Of a DNA stretch of 64,000 bases, positions 18,020 through 26,723 are shown piece after piece. Origin of the DNA: Georgenia satyanarayanai. GTDB lineage: Bacteria > Actinomycetota > Actinomycetes > Actinomycetales > Actinomycetaceae. The position numbers and the translations under genes are program-made. The stretch lies in contig NZ_VUKC01000001.1 of the NCBI RefSeq assembly GCF_009193135.1, forward strand, positions 434,001-498,000, written 5' to 3'. The notes below the pieces were generated by a model, which did not search any database, was not told where the DNA came from, and saw nothing but the letters and a program-made list of their open reading frames with translations. Each line of letters opens with the position of its first letter. Within the stretch, counting starts at the first letter, position 1.

Positions 18020-19842
18020 CAGGCCCCCTTCCGGTGGGGGACGACGACGGGCCGCCGGTGCCGCTGCGGGTCGAGCATCGCGAGCCGGGAGCCGGGCGTC
18101 GCCATGAGCTCGGCGGGCCGGCCGTGCTCGACGACCCGGCCGTGGTCGAGGACGACGACCTCGTCGCAGGCCAGCGCGTCCGCCAGGGTGTGGGTGATGA
18201 CGACGGTGGTGCGGCCGGCCGCGAGCCGGTCGACGGCCTGGAAGACCTCCGCGGAGCTCTTCGGGTCCAGCCCGGTGGTCGCCTCGTCGAGGATGATGAC
18301 GGCCGCGTCGCGGAGCATGGCCCGCGCGACGGCGACCCGCTGGCGCTGCCCACCGGAGAGGGTGTCGCCGCGCTCGCCCACCACCGTCCCGTAGCCCTCG
18401 GGGAGCCGGGAGATGAACTCGTGGGCGTTCGCGGCGCGGGCGGCGGCCTCGACCTCCTCCGGGGTGGCGCCGGGCCGGCCCATCTCGATGTTCTCGGCGA
18501 TCGTGCCGTGGAAGAGGACCGACTCCTGGAGCACGACGGCCACGTGGGCGCGCAACGACTCGAGGGTGACGTCGCGCAGGTCGTGGCCGTCGAGCCTGAC
18601 CGCGCCGCTCACCGGGTCCTGCAGCCGCAGCAGCAGGCCCGCGAGCGTCGACTTCCCCGAGCCGGAGTGCCCGACGACGGCGACCTTCGTCCCGGGGAGG
18701 ATGCGCAGTGACACGTCGTCCAGTGCCCGGTCGGTGCCGGTGTAGGAGGCGCTGACGCCCTCGAGGCGGATCTCCCCGGCCAGCCGCTTGATCGTGTAGG
18801 CCCGGGCGGAGTCGGTGACGTCCTGCTCGGTGTGCATGATGTCGAGGATCCGCTCGCCCGAGGCGGCGGCCTTGGCGATGCGCCCGGTGTACTTCGCCAG
18901 GTCCCGCATCGGCTTGAACGCGCTCTTGAGGTACTGGACGAACACGACGAGCTCACCGGGGGTGAGCCGTCCCTGGACGACCGACCAGCCGCCGACGAGG
19001 AGGACGATGCCGGTGGCCAGCCCGACGAGGAGGTCGGTCTTGCGCTCGAGCGCCGCGGAGAGGCGGGTGGCCCGCACGCCCTCCGTGAGCTCCTTGGCGT
19101 TCGAGGCCGCGAACGTGGACTCGAGCCGCTCGGCGAGGGAGTAGGCCTGGACGACCTTGATCGCGCCGAGCGACTCGCCGGCCGCGCCGGCGAGGTCGCC
19201 CTCGCGGCGCCGCTGCTGGCGCGAGGCGGAGGTGATCTTGCGGGTGGAGCGGGAGGAGGACAGCGCGAACAGGGGGAACGCGGCGACGACGACGAGCGCC
19301 AGGCGCCAGTCGAGGACCACCATGACCGTCACCATCGCGACGAGGGTGACGACGTTGCCGATGAGCGGCATCGCGGCGGTCACCGCGACGTCGCGCAGCC
19401 GCCCGACGTCGGTGACGAGCCGGGTGATGAGGTCGCCCCCGCGCGCGGAGCTGTGGAAGCGCAGGGACAGGCGCAGCACGTGGGCGTACACCTCCGCGCG
19501 CACCGAGGTCATCGCACGGGTGCCGGCGAGCGCGAAGAGGACCGTCATGAGGTACGCGGACAGGGCGCGCAGCCCGGCGACGGCCACGACGGCGAGAGCG
19601 GCCCAGACGAGGAGCGTGACGAGTCCCGGGTCCTGCGCGGCGCCGGGCGCGATGACGGCGTCGATGACGAACTTCAGCGGCCACGGCTCGAGGAGCCGGA
19701 AGGCCACCTCGGCGAAGAGCGCGACGAAGCCGCCGGCGACGACCCTGCGGTGGGGCCGCAGGTGGGGGCGCAGGAAGGACCAGATCCGCCGGAGCGAGGG
19801 CACGATCGAGCGCAGCTCCGCGGCGGGCTTGCGCGACGCCAT
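18019..19842 (-). CDS. ABC exporter, fused membrane and ATPase domains
   Basis: The 607-residue half-transporter has a six-helix exporter domain (about residues 30-310) and one nucleotide-binding domain with Walker [11 protein letters not shown]-loop VVLQESVLF, signature LSGGQRQR, Walker B VIILDEAT and H-loop VITHT. It should act as a homodimer exporting a lipid, glycolipid or oligosaccharide. The start ATG 19842 shares a base with the glycosyltransferase stop (TGATG). Its place between glycosyltransferases and kinases implies that it exports the product they make. MsbA/lipid-A-type exporters are the nearest functional analogues by architecture. Confidence 0.92.
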   Translation of the reverse strand: MASRKPAAELRSIVPSLRRIWSFLRPHLRPHRRVVAGGFVALFAEVAFRLLEPWPLKFVIDAVIAPGAAQDPGLVTLLVWAALAVVAVAGLRALSAYLMTVLFALAGTRAMTSVRAEVYAHVLRLSLRFHSSARGGDLITRLVTDVGRLRDVAVTAAMPLIGNVVTLVAMVTVMVVLDWRLALVVVAAFPLFALSSSRSTRKITSASRQQRRREGDLAGAAGESLGAIKVVQAYSLAERLESTFAASNAKELTEGVRATRLSAALERKTDLLVGLATGIVLLVGGWSVVQGRLTPGELVVFVQYLKSAFKPMRDLAKYTGRIAKAAASGERILDIMHTEQDVTDSARAYTIKRLAGEIRLEGVSASYTGTDRALDDVSLRILPGTKVAVVGHSGSGKSTLAGLLLRLQDPVSGAVRLDGHDLRDVTLESLRAHVAVVLQESVLFHGTIAENIEMGRPGATPEEVEAAARAANAHEFISRLPEGYGTVVGERGDTLSGGQRQRVAVARAMLRDAAVIILDEATTGLDPKSSAEVFQAVDRLAAGRTTVVITHTLADALACDEVVVLDHGRVVEHGRPAELMATPGSRLAMLDPQRHRRPVVVPHRKGA

Positions 19843-21137
19843 CAGCCGCCCACCCCCACGCGGTCCCTCGCACCGAGTCCCGACGTCCCACCGACAGCCG
19901 ACGTGCCGCCGACAGCCGACGTGTCGCCGAGAGCCGACTTGTCGCCGAGAGCCGACTTGTCGACATCCAGCCTCAGCCCCGCGGCGGCGAGCGAGCGCTC
20001 GACGACGTGGCCCCACGTGTGCCGCGAGGCCACGTGCTCACGCGCCGCGGCCCCGACCCGCTCGCGCAGCGCGCGGTCGGTGGCGAGCCCGCGGAGCGTC
20101 GCGGCCAGCGCCGTCGGGTCCGACCCCGGGACGAGGAAACCGGTACGTGCGTGCTCGACGACGGTGGGCAGCTGCCCGACCGCGGAGGCGACGACCGGCA
20201 GACCCGCGGCCATGTACTCGTAGACCTTGAGGGGGGAGAAATAGCTCTCGCCCGCCGCCGGGTAGGGCGCGGTGGCGACGTCCATCCGGTGGAGCTGGGC
20301 GGGCACGTCCACCGGCGCGACGGCGCCGGTCGTCTCGACGGCGCCGGAGATCCCGAGCGCGCGGGCCTGCTCCCGCAGCGTCCCGGCCTGCGGACCGTCG
20401 CCGACGAGCAGCAGTCGCGCGTCCGGCACGGAGCGGCGCAGCAGGGCGTGGGCCTCGAGCAGCGTCCCTGTCCCGTGCCAGGGCTTGAGGGTGCCGACGA
20501 AGCCGACGGTCAAGGGTCGGTCCGCACGGCTCACGGCGGGGACGATGCGGTCGACGTCCACCCCGTTGGCCTCGACGACGACGGCGGGCCGGCCCGTGGT
20601 GTGGGCGAGCTGCTCTCGCACCCAGGCGGCCACGGGCTCGGAGACGCACACGACGGCGCTCGCGGCGGAGGCGGCCCGGCGGACGACGGCGTGGGCCTCG
20701 GCGACGTGGACGAGTTCGCGGTGGCGGGCCTGCTCGGCGGGCAGCGGCGCGTTGACCTCGAGGACGGCGGGCACGCCGTGCTCCCGGGCGTAGGCCGTGC
20801 CGGCGGTGCTCCACAGGGAGTAGCGCTCGTAGACGGCGTCGAAGGGACCGGCGGCGGTGAGCGCGGCGAGGACGTCCCGGTCGGCGACCAGCGCGCGGCG
20901 CTCGCGGTCGGCGGGACCGGTGCCGTCGATCCGGCCGAGCTCGTGGACGGTGAGCCGGCCGTCAGCGCGGGCCGCCGCGGCGGCGGGCCACGGCTCCCCA
21001 CCGGTGCGGCGGCAGAAGAGGTCGACGGCGTGCCCGGCCTCGAGAAGGACCCGCACGACCTCCTGGACGTGGACGGAGGCTCCCTTGGCGCCGAAGACCG
21101 CGATGCCGGGATCGGCGCAGACGTAGGCGACTCGCAT
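19842..21137 (-). CDS. GT4-type glycosyltransferase with C-terminal hexapeptide repeats
   Basis: This 431-residue GT-B enzyme starts MRVAYVCADPG behind GGAGG. It has an N-terminal acceptor domain with GAKGASVHVQEVVRVL and a C-terminal donor domain with VGFVGTLKPWHG, LLLVGDGPQ and PLKVYEYMAAGLPVVAS. It should transfer a nucleotide-activated sugar to an acceptor on the cytoplasmic side. The last 30 residues are repeats of GDKSALG/GGTSAVG encoded by 18-bp tandem DNA units, unlike normal GT4 ends. Stop and start codons overlap both neighbours. Confidence 0.9.
   Translation of the reverse strand: MRVAYVCADPGIAVFGAKGASVHVQEVVRVLLEAGHAVDLFCRRTGGEPWPAAAAARADGRLTVHELGRIDGTGPADRERRALVADRDVLAALTAAGPFDAVYERYSLWSTAGTAYAREHGVPAVLEVNAPLPAEQARHRELVHVAEAHAVVRRAASAASAVVCVSEPVAAWVREQLAHTTGRPAVVVEANGVDVDRIVPAVSRADRPLTVGFVGTLKPWHGTGTLLEAHALLRRSVPDARLLLVGDGPQAGTLREQARALGISGAVETTGAVAPVDVPAQLHRMDVATAPYPAAGESYFSPLKVYEYMAAGLPVVASAVGQLPTVVEHARTGFLVPGSDPTALAATLRGLATDRALRERVGAAAREHVASRHTWGHVVERSLAAAGLRLDVDKSALGDKSALGDTSAVGGTSAVGGTSGLGARDRVGVGG
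19873..19962. repeat. 18-bp tandem repeat array A (about five units) inside a glycosyltransferase gene
   Basis: Four good units of CCGACAGCCGACGTGCCG type run from 19891 to 19962, and a degenerate unit precedes them. Eighteen bases keep the frame, so the array encodes a hexapeptide repeat tail. On the minus strand the unit is 15/18 identical to array B on the plus strand. Confidence 0.9.
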
Positions 21138-22558
21138 CAGCGCACCTCCTGGACGGGCGAGATCCAGCTGTCGGCGACAACTCGGCTGTCGGCGGTAACT
21201 CGGCTGTCGGCGGTAACTCGGCTGTCGGCGGTAACTCGGCTGTCGGCGGTAAGTGGGCTGTCGGCGGTAGGTCGGCTGTCGGCGGTAACTCGGCTGTCGG
21301 CGGTAAGTCGGCTGTCGGCGGTGGGGGGGCCGGCCTCGGCGGGAGCTGAGCTGTCGCTCGCCCGGACGGCGGCCTCGAGGGCCTCGACCTGGCGTGCCGT
21401 GTCGAACTCGCGCTCGACGAGCGCGCGGGCGGTGCGGGTCAGCCGGTCGCGCAGGGCGGCGTCGTCGAGCAGGCGGACGATCGCGTCCGCGAGGCCGACG
21501 GGGTCGCGCTGCGCCACCTCCAGCCCCGTCTCCTCGTGCCGCACGGCCTCGGTGATGCCGGTGACGTCGGTCGACACGCACGGGGTGCCCAGTGCCATCG
21601 CCTCGAGCAGCACGGTCGGCAGGCCGTCGGCGTTGCCGTCGGAGCCGACGACGCAGGGCGCGGCGAACACGCCCGCGCTCGCGACGTGCGCGCGCACCTC
21701 GTGCTGGGGCAGCGGGCCGGTGAGCTCGACGAGCCGCTCGAGGCCGAGCGCCGCGACCTGCGCGCGCAGCACGGCCTCCTTCTCCCCGCCGCCGACGATG
21801 CGGCAGCGCAGCGGCCGGCCGCGGTCGCGCAGGTGGGCGAGCGCGTCGACGAGGACGTCGAAGCCCTTCTTCTCCACGAGGCGACCGACGGCGACGACGT
21901 CCGTCCCGCCGTCGTCGCCGGCGGCCCGCGGCGCGAAGGGGAAGTCGCCGAGACCCAGCCCGTTGTAGATCCGGTGCAGCCGGGTGGCGGCGACCGCCTC
22001 GGGGTAGGTGCTGCGCAGGTGGCGCTCGTTGAAGTCGCTGATCGTCACGACGTGGTGGGCGCCGGCGATCTTGCGGGCGAGGTCCGCGGGGTCCACCGAG
22101 GAGTGGAAGATGTCCTTGGCGTGCGCGGTGAAGGAGTACGGCACGCCGGTGAGGAGCGAGGTGAGCCGCGCGACCGTCGTCGCGAGCGAGGCGAAGTGCG
22201 CGTGCAGGTGGGAGATGCCGCGGCGCGCGACCAGGACGGCGAGCGAGAGCGCCTGGCCGGCGTCCGAGGCGTCCGCCGCGAGGAGCTCGGGCAGCGCGTG
22301 GTGGAGCAGCGGCAGCTCCGGGGCGGCGGCTCGCAGCGCGCCCCACAGCTCCTCGGGCCGGCGTGCCCGGGGCACGTAGGTGACCGGCGCGCGGACCTCG
22401 GCGAGCGCGCCGTGGAATCGCGGGTCCACCGGCGGGCGCAGCGAGAACACCTCGAGGTCCGCGCCCCGCTCCTCGCGGCCGAGGAGCTCGGAGACGACGA
22501 AGGTCTCGGAGAACCGGGGGTACATCTTGAGCACGTAGCCGATCCGCTCAGGCGACAT
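21137..22558 (-). CDS. GT4-type glycosyltransferase with C-terminal TADSRV repeats
   Basis: The 473-residue enzyme resembles WcaL/AmsK-type exopolysaccharide glycosyltransferases. Recognisable parts are YVLKMYPRFSETFVVSEL near the N-terminus, HLHAHFASLATTVARL, FTAHAKDIF, VAVGRLVEKKGFDVLVDAL and GLPTVLLEAMALGTPCV. The family fold ends near residue 400. About 65 further residues are a hexapeptide repeat with Thr/Ser/Asp/Ala/Arg/Val, probably disordered. The ATG lies within the end of the preceding glycosyltransferase gene (11-bp overlap), and its stop overlaps the next ATG. Confidence 0.91.
   Translation of the reverse strand: MSPERIGYVLKMYPRFSETFVVSELLGREERGADLEVFSLRPPVDPRFHGALAEVRAPVTYVPRARRPEELWGALRAAAPELPLLHHALPELLAADASDAGQALSLAVLVARRGISHLHAHFASLATTVARLTSLLTGVPYSFTAHAKDIFHSSVDPADLARKIAGAHHVVTISDFNERHLRSTYPEAVAATRLHRIYNGLGLGDFPFAPRAAGDDGGTDVVAVGRLVEKKGFDVLVDALAHLRDRGRPLRCRIVGGGEKEAVLRAQVAALGLERLVELTGPLPQHEVRAHVASAGVFAAPCVVGSDGNADGLPTVLLEAMALGTPCVSTDVTGITEAVRHEETGLEVAQRDPVGLADAIVRLLDDAALRDRLTRTARALVEREFDTARQVEALEAAVRASDSSAPAEAGPPTADSRLTADSRVTADSRPTADSPLTADSRVTADSRVTADSRVTADSRVVADSWISPVQEVR
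21168..21329. repeat. 18-bp tandem repeat array B (about nine units) inside a glycosyltransferase gene
   Basis: Eight good units of CTGTCGGCGGTAACTCGG type run from 21168 to 21311 and a decayed unit ends at 21329. On the coding minus strand they encode TADSRV-like hexapeptides. Units differ at only a few bases, which suggests recent expansion. Orientation is opposite to array A. Confidence 0.92.
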
Positions 22559-23774
22559 CGGTCTCCTCCTTCATGGCGACGAGGCTGGCGAGCAGGTGGG
22601 GGAGGCGGGCGAGGCCGTCGAGGTCGACGACGTCGCCGGGCCCCCCGCCGTCGGGAGGGACGGTGACGGCGCGGGCGAGCCACCGCTCCAGGGCGGGCGG
22701 GTCGAGTCGCCCCGGGGGCAGGTGGTCGAGGACGCCGACGGCGGTGAGCAGGCGGGCGCGCACGAGCTGCTCCTGGCGGGGGCGCACGCGGGGCACGACG
22801 AGCAGCCGGGCACCGCGGGCGAGTGCCTCGCACACGGTGTTGTACCCGCCCATCGCGACGACGGCGGCCGCGCCCCCGATGAGCGCCTCGGCGTCCTCGA
22901 CGTAGGTGCGGACGGTGAGGTCGGTGCGCTGGGCGGCGATCTCCGCGACGCGGCGCACGTCGGCGGCGGGCATCTGCGGGCCGGTGACGAGGACGCCGTG
23001 GTGGCCGGCCGGCACGGCGGTCCGGGCGAAGGCCTCGGCGAGGTGGGCGCCGTCGGACCCGCCGCCGACCATCGCCAGGACGTAGGGGTCCTCGACCTCG
23101 GTGACGGGCGGCCCGCTGTGCCGGCCGGTGGCGAGGTAGCCGGTGTGGACGGTGCGCGCGGCGGGCAGGCCGAGCTCGGCGGTGAGGTCGTGGACCGCGC
23201 GGTCGCCGTAGACCCACACCTGGTCGTACCAGCGGCGCAGCGCCTGGTCCCCGCGGTCGGTGTCCCACTCGCGGCGCGAGGTGACGGCGTCGTCCAGGAC
23301 GTCGCGCAGGCCCAGGACCACGCGGGTGCCGGCGCGGCGGAGCAGGTCGAGGGCGGGCTCGAGCTCGCCGAGGAAGCCGCGGGGGTGCTTGTCGACGACG
23401 AGGACGTCGGGCCGGAAGGAGGACAGCGCCGCGGTGAGGACGCTGCGCCGCATGTGCCGGATGTGCGCCTCGTCGACCGAGAGGTGGCGGGCGGAGTAGG
23501 CGCCGGTGGCGTCCTTGGCGAGGGCGGGCAGGGAGACGAGGTCGCAGTGCGCGGGCCGGTGGGCGGTGACGGCCTCGGGGGCACCGGTGAGGAGGAGGAC
23601 GTCCGGCGCCGGGTCGAGGGTGGTGAGCGCGCGGGCGATGGCGAGGTTGCGGCGGACGTGACCGAGACCGAGGGCGTCGTGGGAGTACAGCGCCACGCGC
23701 AGGCGCCGGCCCCGTGGCGCCGTGCCCCGGTGCGGGCCGGCCAGGCGGGCGGGCCTGGTGGTCGTCGTGGTCAT
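22548..23774 (-). CDS. Predicted glycosyltransferase of COG4671 type (GT28/MurG-like fold)
   Basis: The 408-residue protein begins with a Thr-rich leader, then RVALYSHDALGLGHVRRNLAIARAL, the opening of this predicted glycosyltransferase group. Further motifs are DVLVVDKHPRGFLGEL, YVLAMVGGGSDGAHLAEAF and AVVAMGGYNTVCEAL, the last resembling the donor-binding loop of MurG-like enzymes. It is the first gene of the operon of six overlapping genes running to 15501. GGGGGACC precedes the ATG. The substrate is unknown. Confidence 0.86.
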   Translation of the reverse strand: MTTTTTRPARLAGPHRGTAPRGRRLRVALYSHDALGLGHVRRNLAIARALTTLDPAPDVLLLTGAPEAVTAHRPAHCDLVSLPALAKDATGAYSARHLSVDEAHIRHMRRSVLTAALSSFRPDVLVVDKHPRGFLGELEPALDLLRRAGTRVVLGLRDVLDDAVTSRREWDTDRGDQALRRWYDQVWVYGDRAVHDLTAELGLPAARTVHTGYLATGRHSGPPVTEVEDPYVLAMVGGGSDGAHLAEAFARTAVPAGHHGVLVTGPQMPAADVRRVAEIAAQRTDLTVRTYVEDAEALIGGAAAVVAMGGYNTVCEALARGARLLVVPRVRPRQEQLVRARLLTAVGVLDHLPPGRLDPPALERWLARAVTVPPDGGGPGDVVDLDGLARLPHLLASLVAMKEETDVA

Positions 23775-23859
23775 GGCGGTCCCCCTTCTGCGTCGCGCCG
23801 GGGACCTGGTCCGCGGCATGCCAGGAAGTTCACCGGACCCAGGTGAGGCCACCGTGACG

Positions 23860-23885
23860 GGCGGATGAGACACCTCTCATCCGCC
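23860..23885. promoter_or_regulatory. Perfect 11-bp inverted repeat upstream of the glycosyltransferase operon
   Basis: GGCGGATGAGA, loop CACC, TCTCATCCGCC. It lies 86 bp upstream of the first glycosyltransferase gene and 170 bp before the divergent membrane-protein gene. The 280-bp gap holds no other feature I can support. An operator or 5' leader hairpin are both possible. Confidence 0.5.
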
Positions 23886-24054
23886 GGCCGGACGCCTGCC
23901 GTCCACGTGGCGCTCGCCCGCCCGGCGCAGGTGCCCGGAAGGTCGGGACACGCGCCCCTGTCGCCCGGGACGCCGGGCGCCGGAGCGTACTCCCGGAGCC
24001 CGCGCGGAGCGGTCACGGTGGCCGCCTGTGGTCGCGGGCCCAAGGAGGTTCCCC

Positions 24055-24738
24055 GTGTCCACCACGGTCCCCAGCGAGACGACGTCCACCCCGCAGACCC
24101 GGCCGGCACCCGCCGGCCGGGCCTGGGCCCTGTCCGGCCTCGGCGCCGCCGTCAGCGGTGGCGCCGGCATCTGGTTCTCGCTCGCCGTCTCGCCCCCCTA
24201 CGAGACCGGCACCCTGCTCACCCCGGAGGCCGTCGTCGGCCACTACACCACCGTGGTGCCCCAGCTCCTCGGCTTCCACGTGACGACGGTCCTCGCCGCC
24301 GTCCTCCTCCTCCCCTTCGCCGCCGGCCTGTACCGGCGCCTGGCGTCCCGCACCCCGGGCGGCTCGCTCCACGGCCTCGTCGCGATGCTCGGGCTCGTCG
24401 TCCTCTCGGCCGTCCTCGTCCTCGGTTCCGGGCTCAACACCGAGTTCGTCTTCGGCTTCCTCACCCCGGAGATGCTCGTCCCCAGCGACGCGTCCTTCTA
24501 CTCCCACTGGGTCGCGACGATCTCCTGGCTGTGGGTGACGGCGGGGGTCAGCGGCCTCGCCGTCGGGGTCGCCGCCCTGCGCCACGGCGCCGCCGGCCGT
24601 GGCCTCGGCGTGGCGAGCCTGGCGCTCGGCGGGCTCACCCTCCTGCTCGGTGTCTCGCCGTTGCAGTACATGGCCGGCTTCGTCGGCCCGCTGCTGCTGC
24701 TCGTCCTCGCCGTCGCGATGCTCCGGAACCGCTCCTGA
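24055..24738 (+). CDS. DUF4386-like six-helix membrane protein, function unknown
   Basis: The 227-residue integral membrane protein starts at GTG 24055 behind a strong AAGGAGG site. Hydrophobic segments begin at about residues 25, 68, 100, 145, 178 and 200. The arrangement (periplasmic TGTLLTPEAVVGHYTT, then VPSDASFYSHWVATISW) recalls DUF4386-type proteins, but that is a weak match from memory. It is followed at 30 bp by a histidine kinase gene with its own leaderless promoter. Confidence 0.75.
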   Translation: MSTTVPSETTSTPQTRPAPAGRAWALSGLGAAVSGGAGIWFSLAVSPPYETGTLLTPEAVVGHYTTVVPQLLGFHVTTVLAAVLLLPFAAGLYRRLASRTPGGSLHGLVAMLGLVVLSAVLVLGSGLNTEFVFGFLTPEMLVPSDASFYSHWVATISWLWVTAGVSGLAVGVAALRHGAAGRGLGVASLALGGLTLLLGVSPLQYMAGFVGPLLLLVLAVAMLRNRS

Positions 24739-24755
24739 CCCGCACCGCGCAGCCC

Positions 24756-24761
24756 TACAGT
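24756..24761 (+). promoter_or_regulatory. Predicted -10 box of leaderless histidine kinase promoter
   Basis: TACAGT ends 6 nt before the ATG at 24768. No ribosome-binding site is present, and it fixes the kinase start within a frame that is open for 900 bp upstream. Confidence 0.5.
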
Positions 24762-24767
24762 TCACCC

Positions 24768-26723
24768 ATGCCCCGCGCGGTGGCTGTGCGCCCGGACCTC
24801 GGACGGCTCTCGTCCGAGGTCCCCGGCGTGGTGCTCGGCGGTGCGGCTGCCCTCCTCGCGGTGGCGGGCACGGCGATGTTCGTCGCGGCGCGCCCGGTCC
24901 TCGGCGAGGACGCGCTCTTCCTCGTCGTCGACGCCACGGTCGCCCTCGTCTACGGGCTCACCTCGGCGCTCGTCCTCACGCGGCGACGGCACGTCGTCGG
25001 CTACCTCCTCGCCGGCGCCGCGCTCGGCGGCGGGCTGTCGGCGGCCGCGGGCGGGTGGCGGGTGCTCGCCACCGCCCGCGGCCTGGACCTCGAGCCCTTC
25101 GCCTCCGCCTTCTCCTGGGCCTGGGTGCCGGGGACGCTCGGTCTCTTCCTCGTCGTCCCGTGGCTCGTGCGCGAGCGCCCGGCGGACGCACCGTGGTGGG
25201 GCCCGGGGATCGGGGCGGTGCTCGCCGTCGGCGCGACCGTGCTGTCCGTCCGCCTGCTGTCCACCGCGTTCTACGTCAGCCTCGGGGCCGCGGTCGTGTG
25301 GGGGCTGGTGACGGCGGCCGGCGTCGAGCGGCGACGGCGGCGCGCCTCCGCTCCCGACGCCGTGGGGCTGGGCTGGCTCGCACTCGGCACCCTGGTCCTG
25401 GCCGTCTCCTTCGTCCCCCTCCTGCTGCCGGCCGGCCCGGTGCCGCTGTGGCTGACCCCGGCGCTCCACCTCGTCAGCCAGGCGCTCTTCCCCGCGGCGG
25501 TGCTCGCCGTCGTCCTGCGCCAGCGGCTGTGGGGCATCGAGGTCGCGGTGAGTCGCACCGTGCTGACCGGCGCGCTCACCGTGGGGCTCTCGGCCACCTA
25601 CCTCGTCGCCAGCGTCCTCCTCGGCGGGGTGGTGCCCGGGGAGGGGTGGGCGCAGACCCTCGCGGCGGCCGCCGTCGTCGTCGCCGTCCAGCCGAGCCGG
25701 CTGTGGCTCGAGCCGCGGGTCCACCGCCTCGTCTACGGGGCCGCGGGCGACCCCACGCGCGTGGCCGCCCGCATGGGCGGGGAGCTGCGCCGCGCCGACG
25801 ACCGCCTCCTCGACTCGCTCGTCGGCAGCGTGCGCACCGCCCTGCGCCTGGAGTCGGTGGCCGCGCGGGGGGAGGACGGGACGGTCCTCGCGACGGCGGG
25901 GACGGCGACGGCGGAGCCCACCGCGCTGCCCCTCGCGGCCGCGGGCGGGCCGGTCGGCACGCTCCTCGTCACCGCCCGGCCGGGGGAGGTGCTCGACGTC
26001 CGCACCCGGCGGGCGCTGGACGAGCTGTCCGCCGTCGTCGCGGCCGGGTTGCTGCTGCGGCGCACCGCCGACGAGCTCGCGCGCACCCGCGAGCGGCTCA
26101 CCCGCGCCCGGCTGCAGGAGCGGCAGGTCATCCGCCGCGAGCTCCACGACGGCCTGGGCCCCTCGCTCGCCGGGCTGCGCCTCGGGCTCGGCGGCGTCGC
26201 GAACCTCGTCGGGACCGACCCCGAGGGAGCCCGGGCGATGCTCGCCGCGCTCCAGGGGGAGCTGGACCGGCGGGTGGAGGACGTGCGCATCGTCGCGCGG
26301 ACCCTCCTGCCGCCCGTGCTCGAGGAGCTCGGCCTGCAGCCGGCGCTGCGCGAGCTCGTCACCCGGCACGCCGACAGCGGCTTCGCCGTGCGGCTGCACG
26401 CGGACGTGCCGGGCGCCCTGCCCGCGCCCGTGGCCGCCGCGGCCTACGGCATCGCCGCCGAGGCCGTCCTCAACGCTGCCCGGCACAGCGGCGCCGAAGG
26501 CTGCGACGTCGAGGTCGGGGTGGACGGCGCGGTCCTGCGGGTTGTGTGCCGTGACGACGGCGTGGGCCGCGTGCCCGGGACGCCGGCTGGTGTCGGCACG
26601 CGGGCGATGCGCGAGCGGGCCGAGGAGCTGGGTGGTTCCCTGCGGGTCGACGGGCCGCCGGGCGGGGGCACCGTCGTGGAGGCCCTCCTCCCGCTCGCGC
26701 CCGCGCTCGAGGCGAGCCGGTGA
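24768..26723 (+). CDS. NarL-class sensor histidine kinase with large membrane domain
   Basis: The 651-residue kinase has about eight N-terminal membrane segments (residues 20-300), a GAF-like linker (about 330-430) and a HisKA_3 dimerisation helix with phospho-acceptor His460 in RRELHDGLGPSL. The HATPase_c domain follows, with EAVLNAARHS and DDGVG near its nucleotide pocket and GVGTRAMRERAEELGG as the G2 region. It should phosphorylate the response regulator encoded directly downstream, whose GTG overlaps its stop codon. The input signal is unknown; the membrane domain has no large external loop, so an in-membrane stimulus is likely. Confidence 0.9.
   Translation: MPRAVAVRPDLGRLSSEVPGVVLGGAAALLAVAGTAMFVAARPVLGEDALFLVVDATVALVYGLTSALVLTRRRHVVGYLLAGAALGGGLSAAAGGWRVLATARGLDLEPFASAFSWAWVPGTLGLFLVVPWLVRERPADAPWWGPGIGAVLAVGATVLSVRLLSTAFYVSLGAAVVWGLVTAAGVERRRRRASAPDAVGLGWLALGTLVLAVSFVPLLLPAGPVPLWLTPALHLVSQALFPAAVLAVVLRQRLWGIEVAVSRTVLTGALTVGLSATYLVASVLLGGVVPGEGWAQTLAAAAVVVAVQPSRLWLEPRVHRLVYGAAGDPTRVAARMGGELRRADDRLLDSLVGSVRTALRLESVAARGEDGTVLATAGTATAEPTALPLAAAGGPVGTLLVTARPGEVLDVRTRRALDELSAVVAAGLLLRRTADELARTRERLTRARLQERQVIRRELHDGLGPSLAGLRLGLGGVANLVGTDPEGARAMLAALQGELDRRVEDVRIVARTLLPPVLEELGLQPALRELVTRHADSGFAVRLHADVPGALPAPVAAAAYGIAAEAVLNAARHSGAEGCDVEVGVDGAVLRVVCRDDGVGRVPGTPAGVGTRAMRERAEELGGSLRVDGPPGGGTVVEALLPLAPALEASR

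Noticed and set aside
21168-21329. Repeat array as a CRISPR
   Set aside because: The 18-bp period has no spacers and the array is in frame within a gene.
23865-24767. Upstream part of the frame leading into the first histidine kinase
   Set aside because: It overlaps the membrane protein in another frame and is Arg/Pro-rich noise; the leaderless box at 24756 marks the real start.
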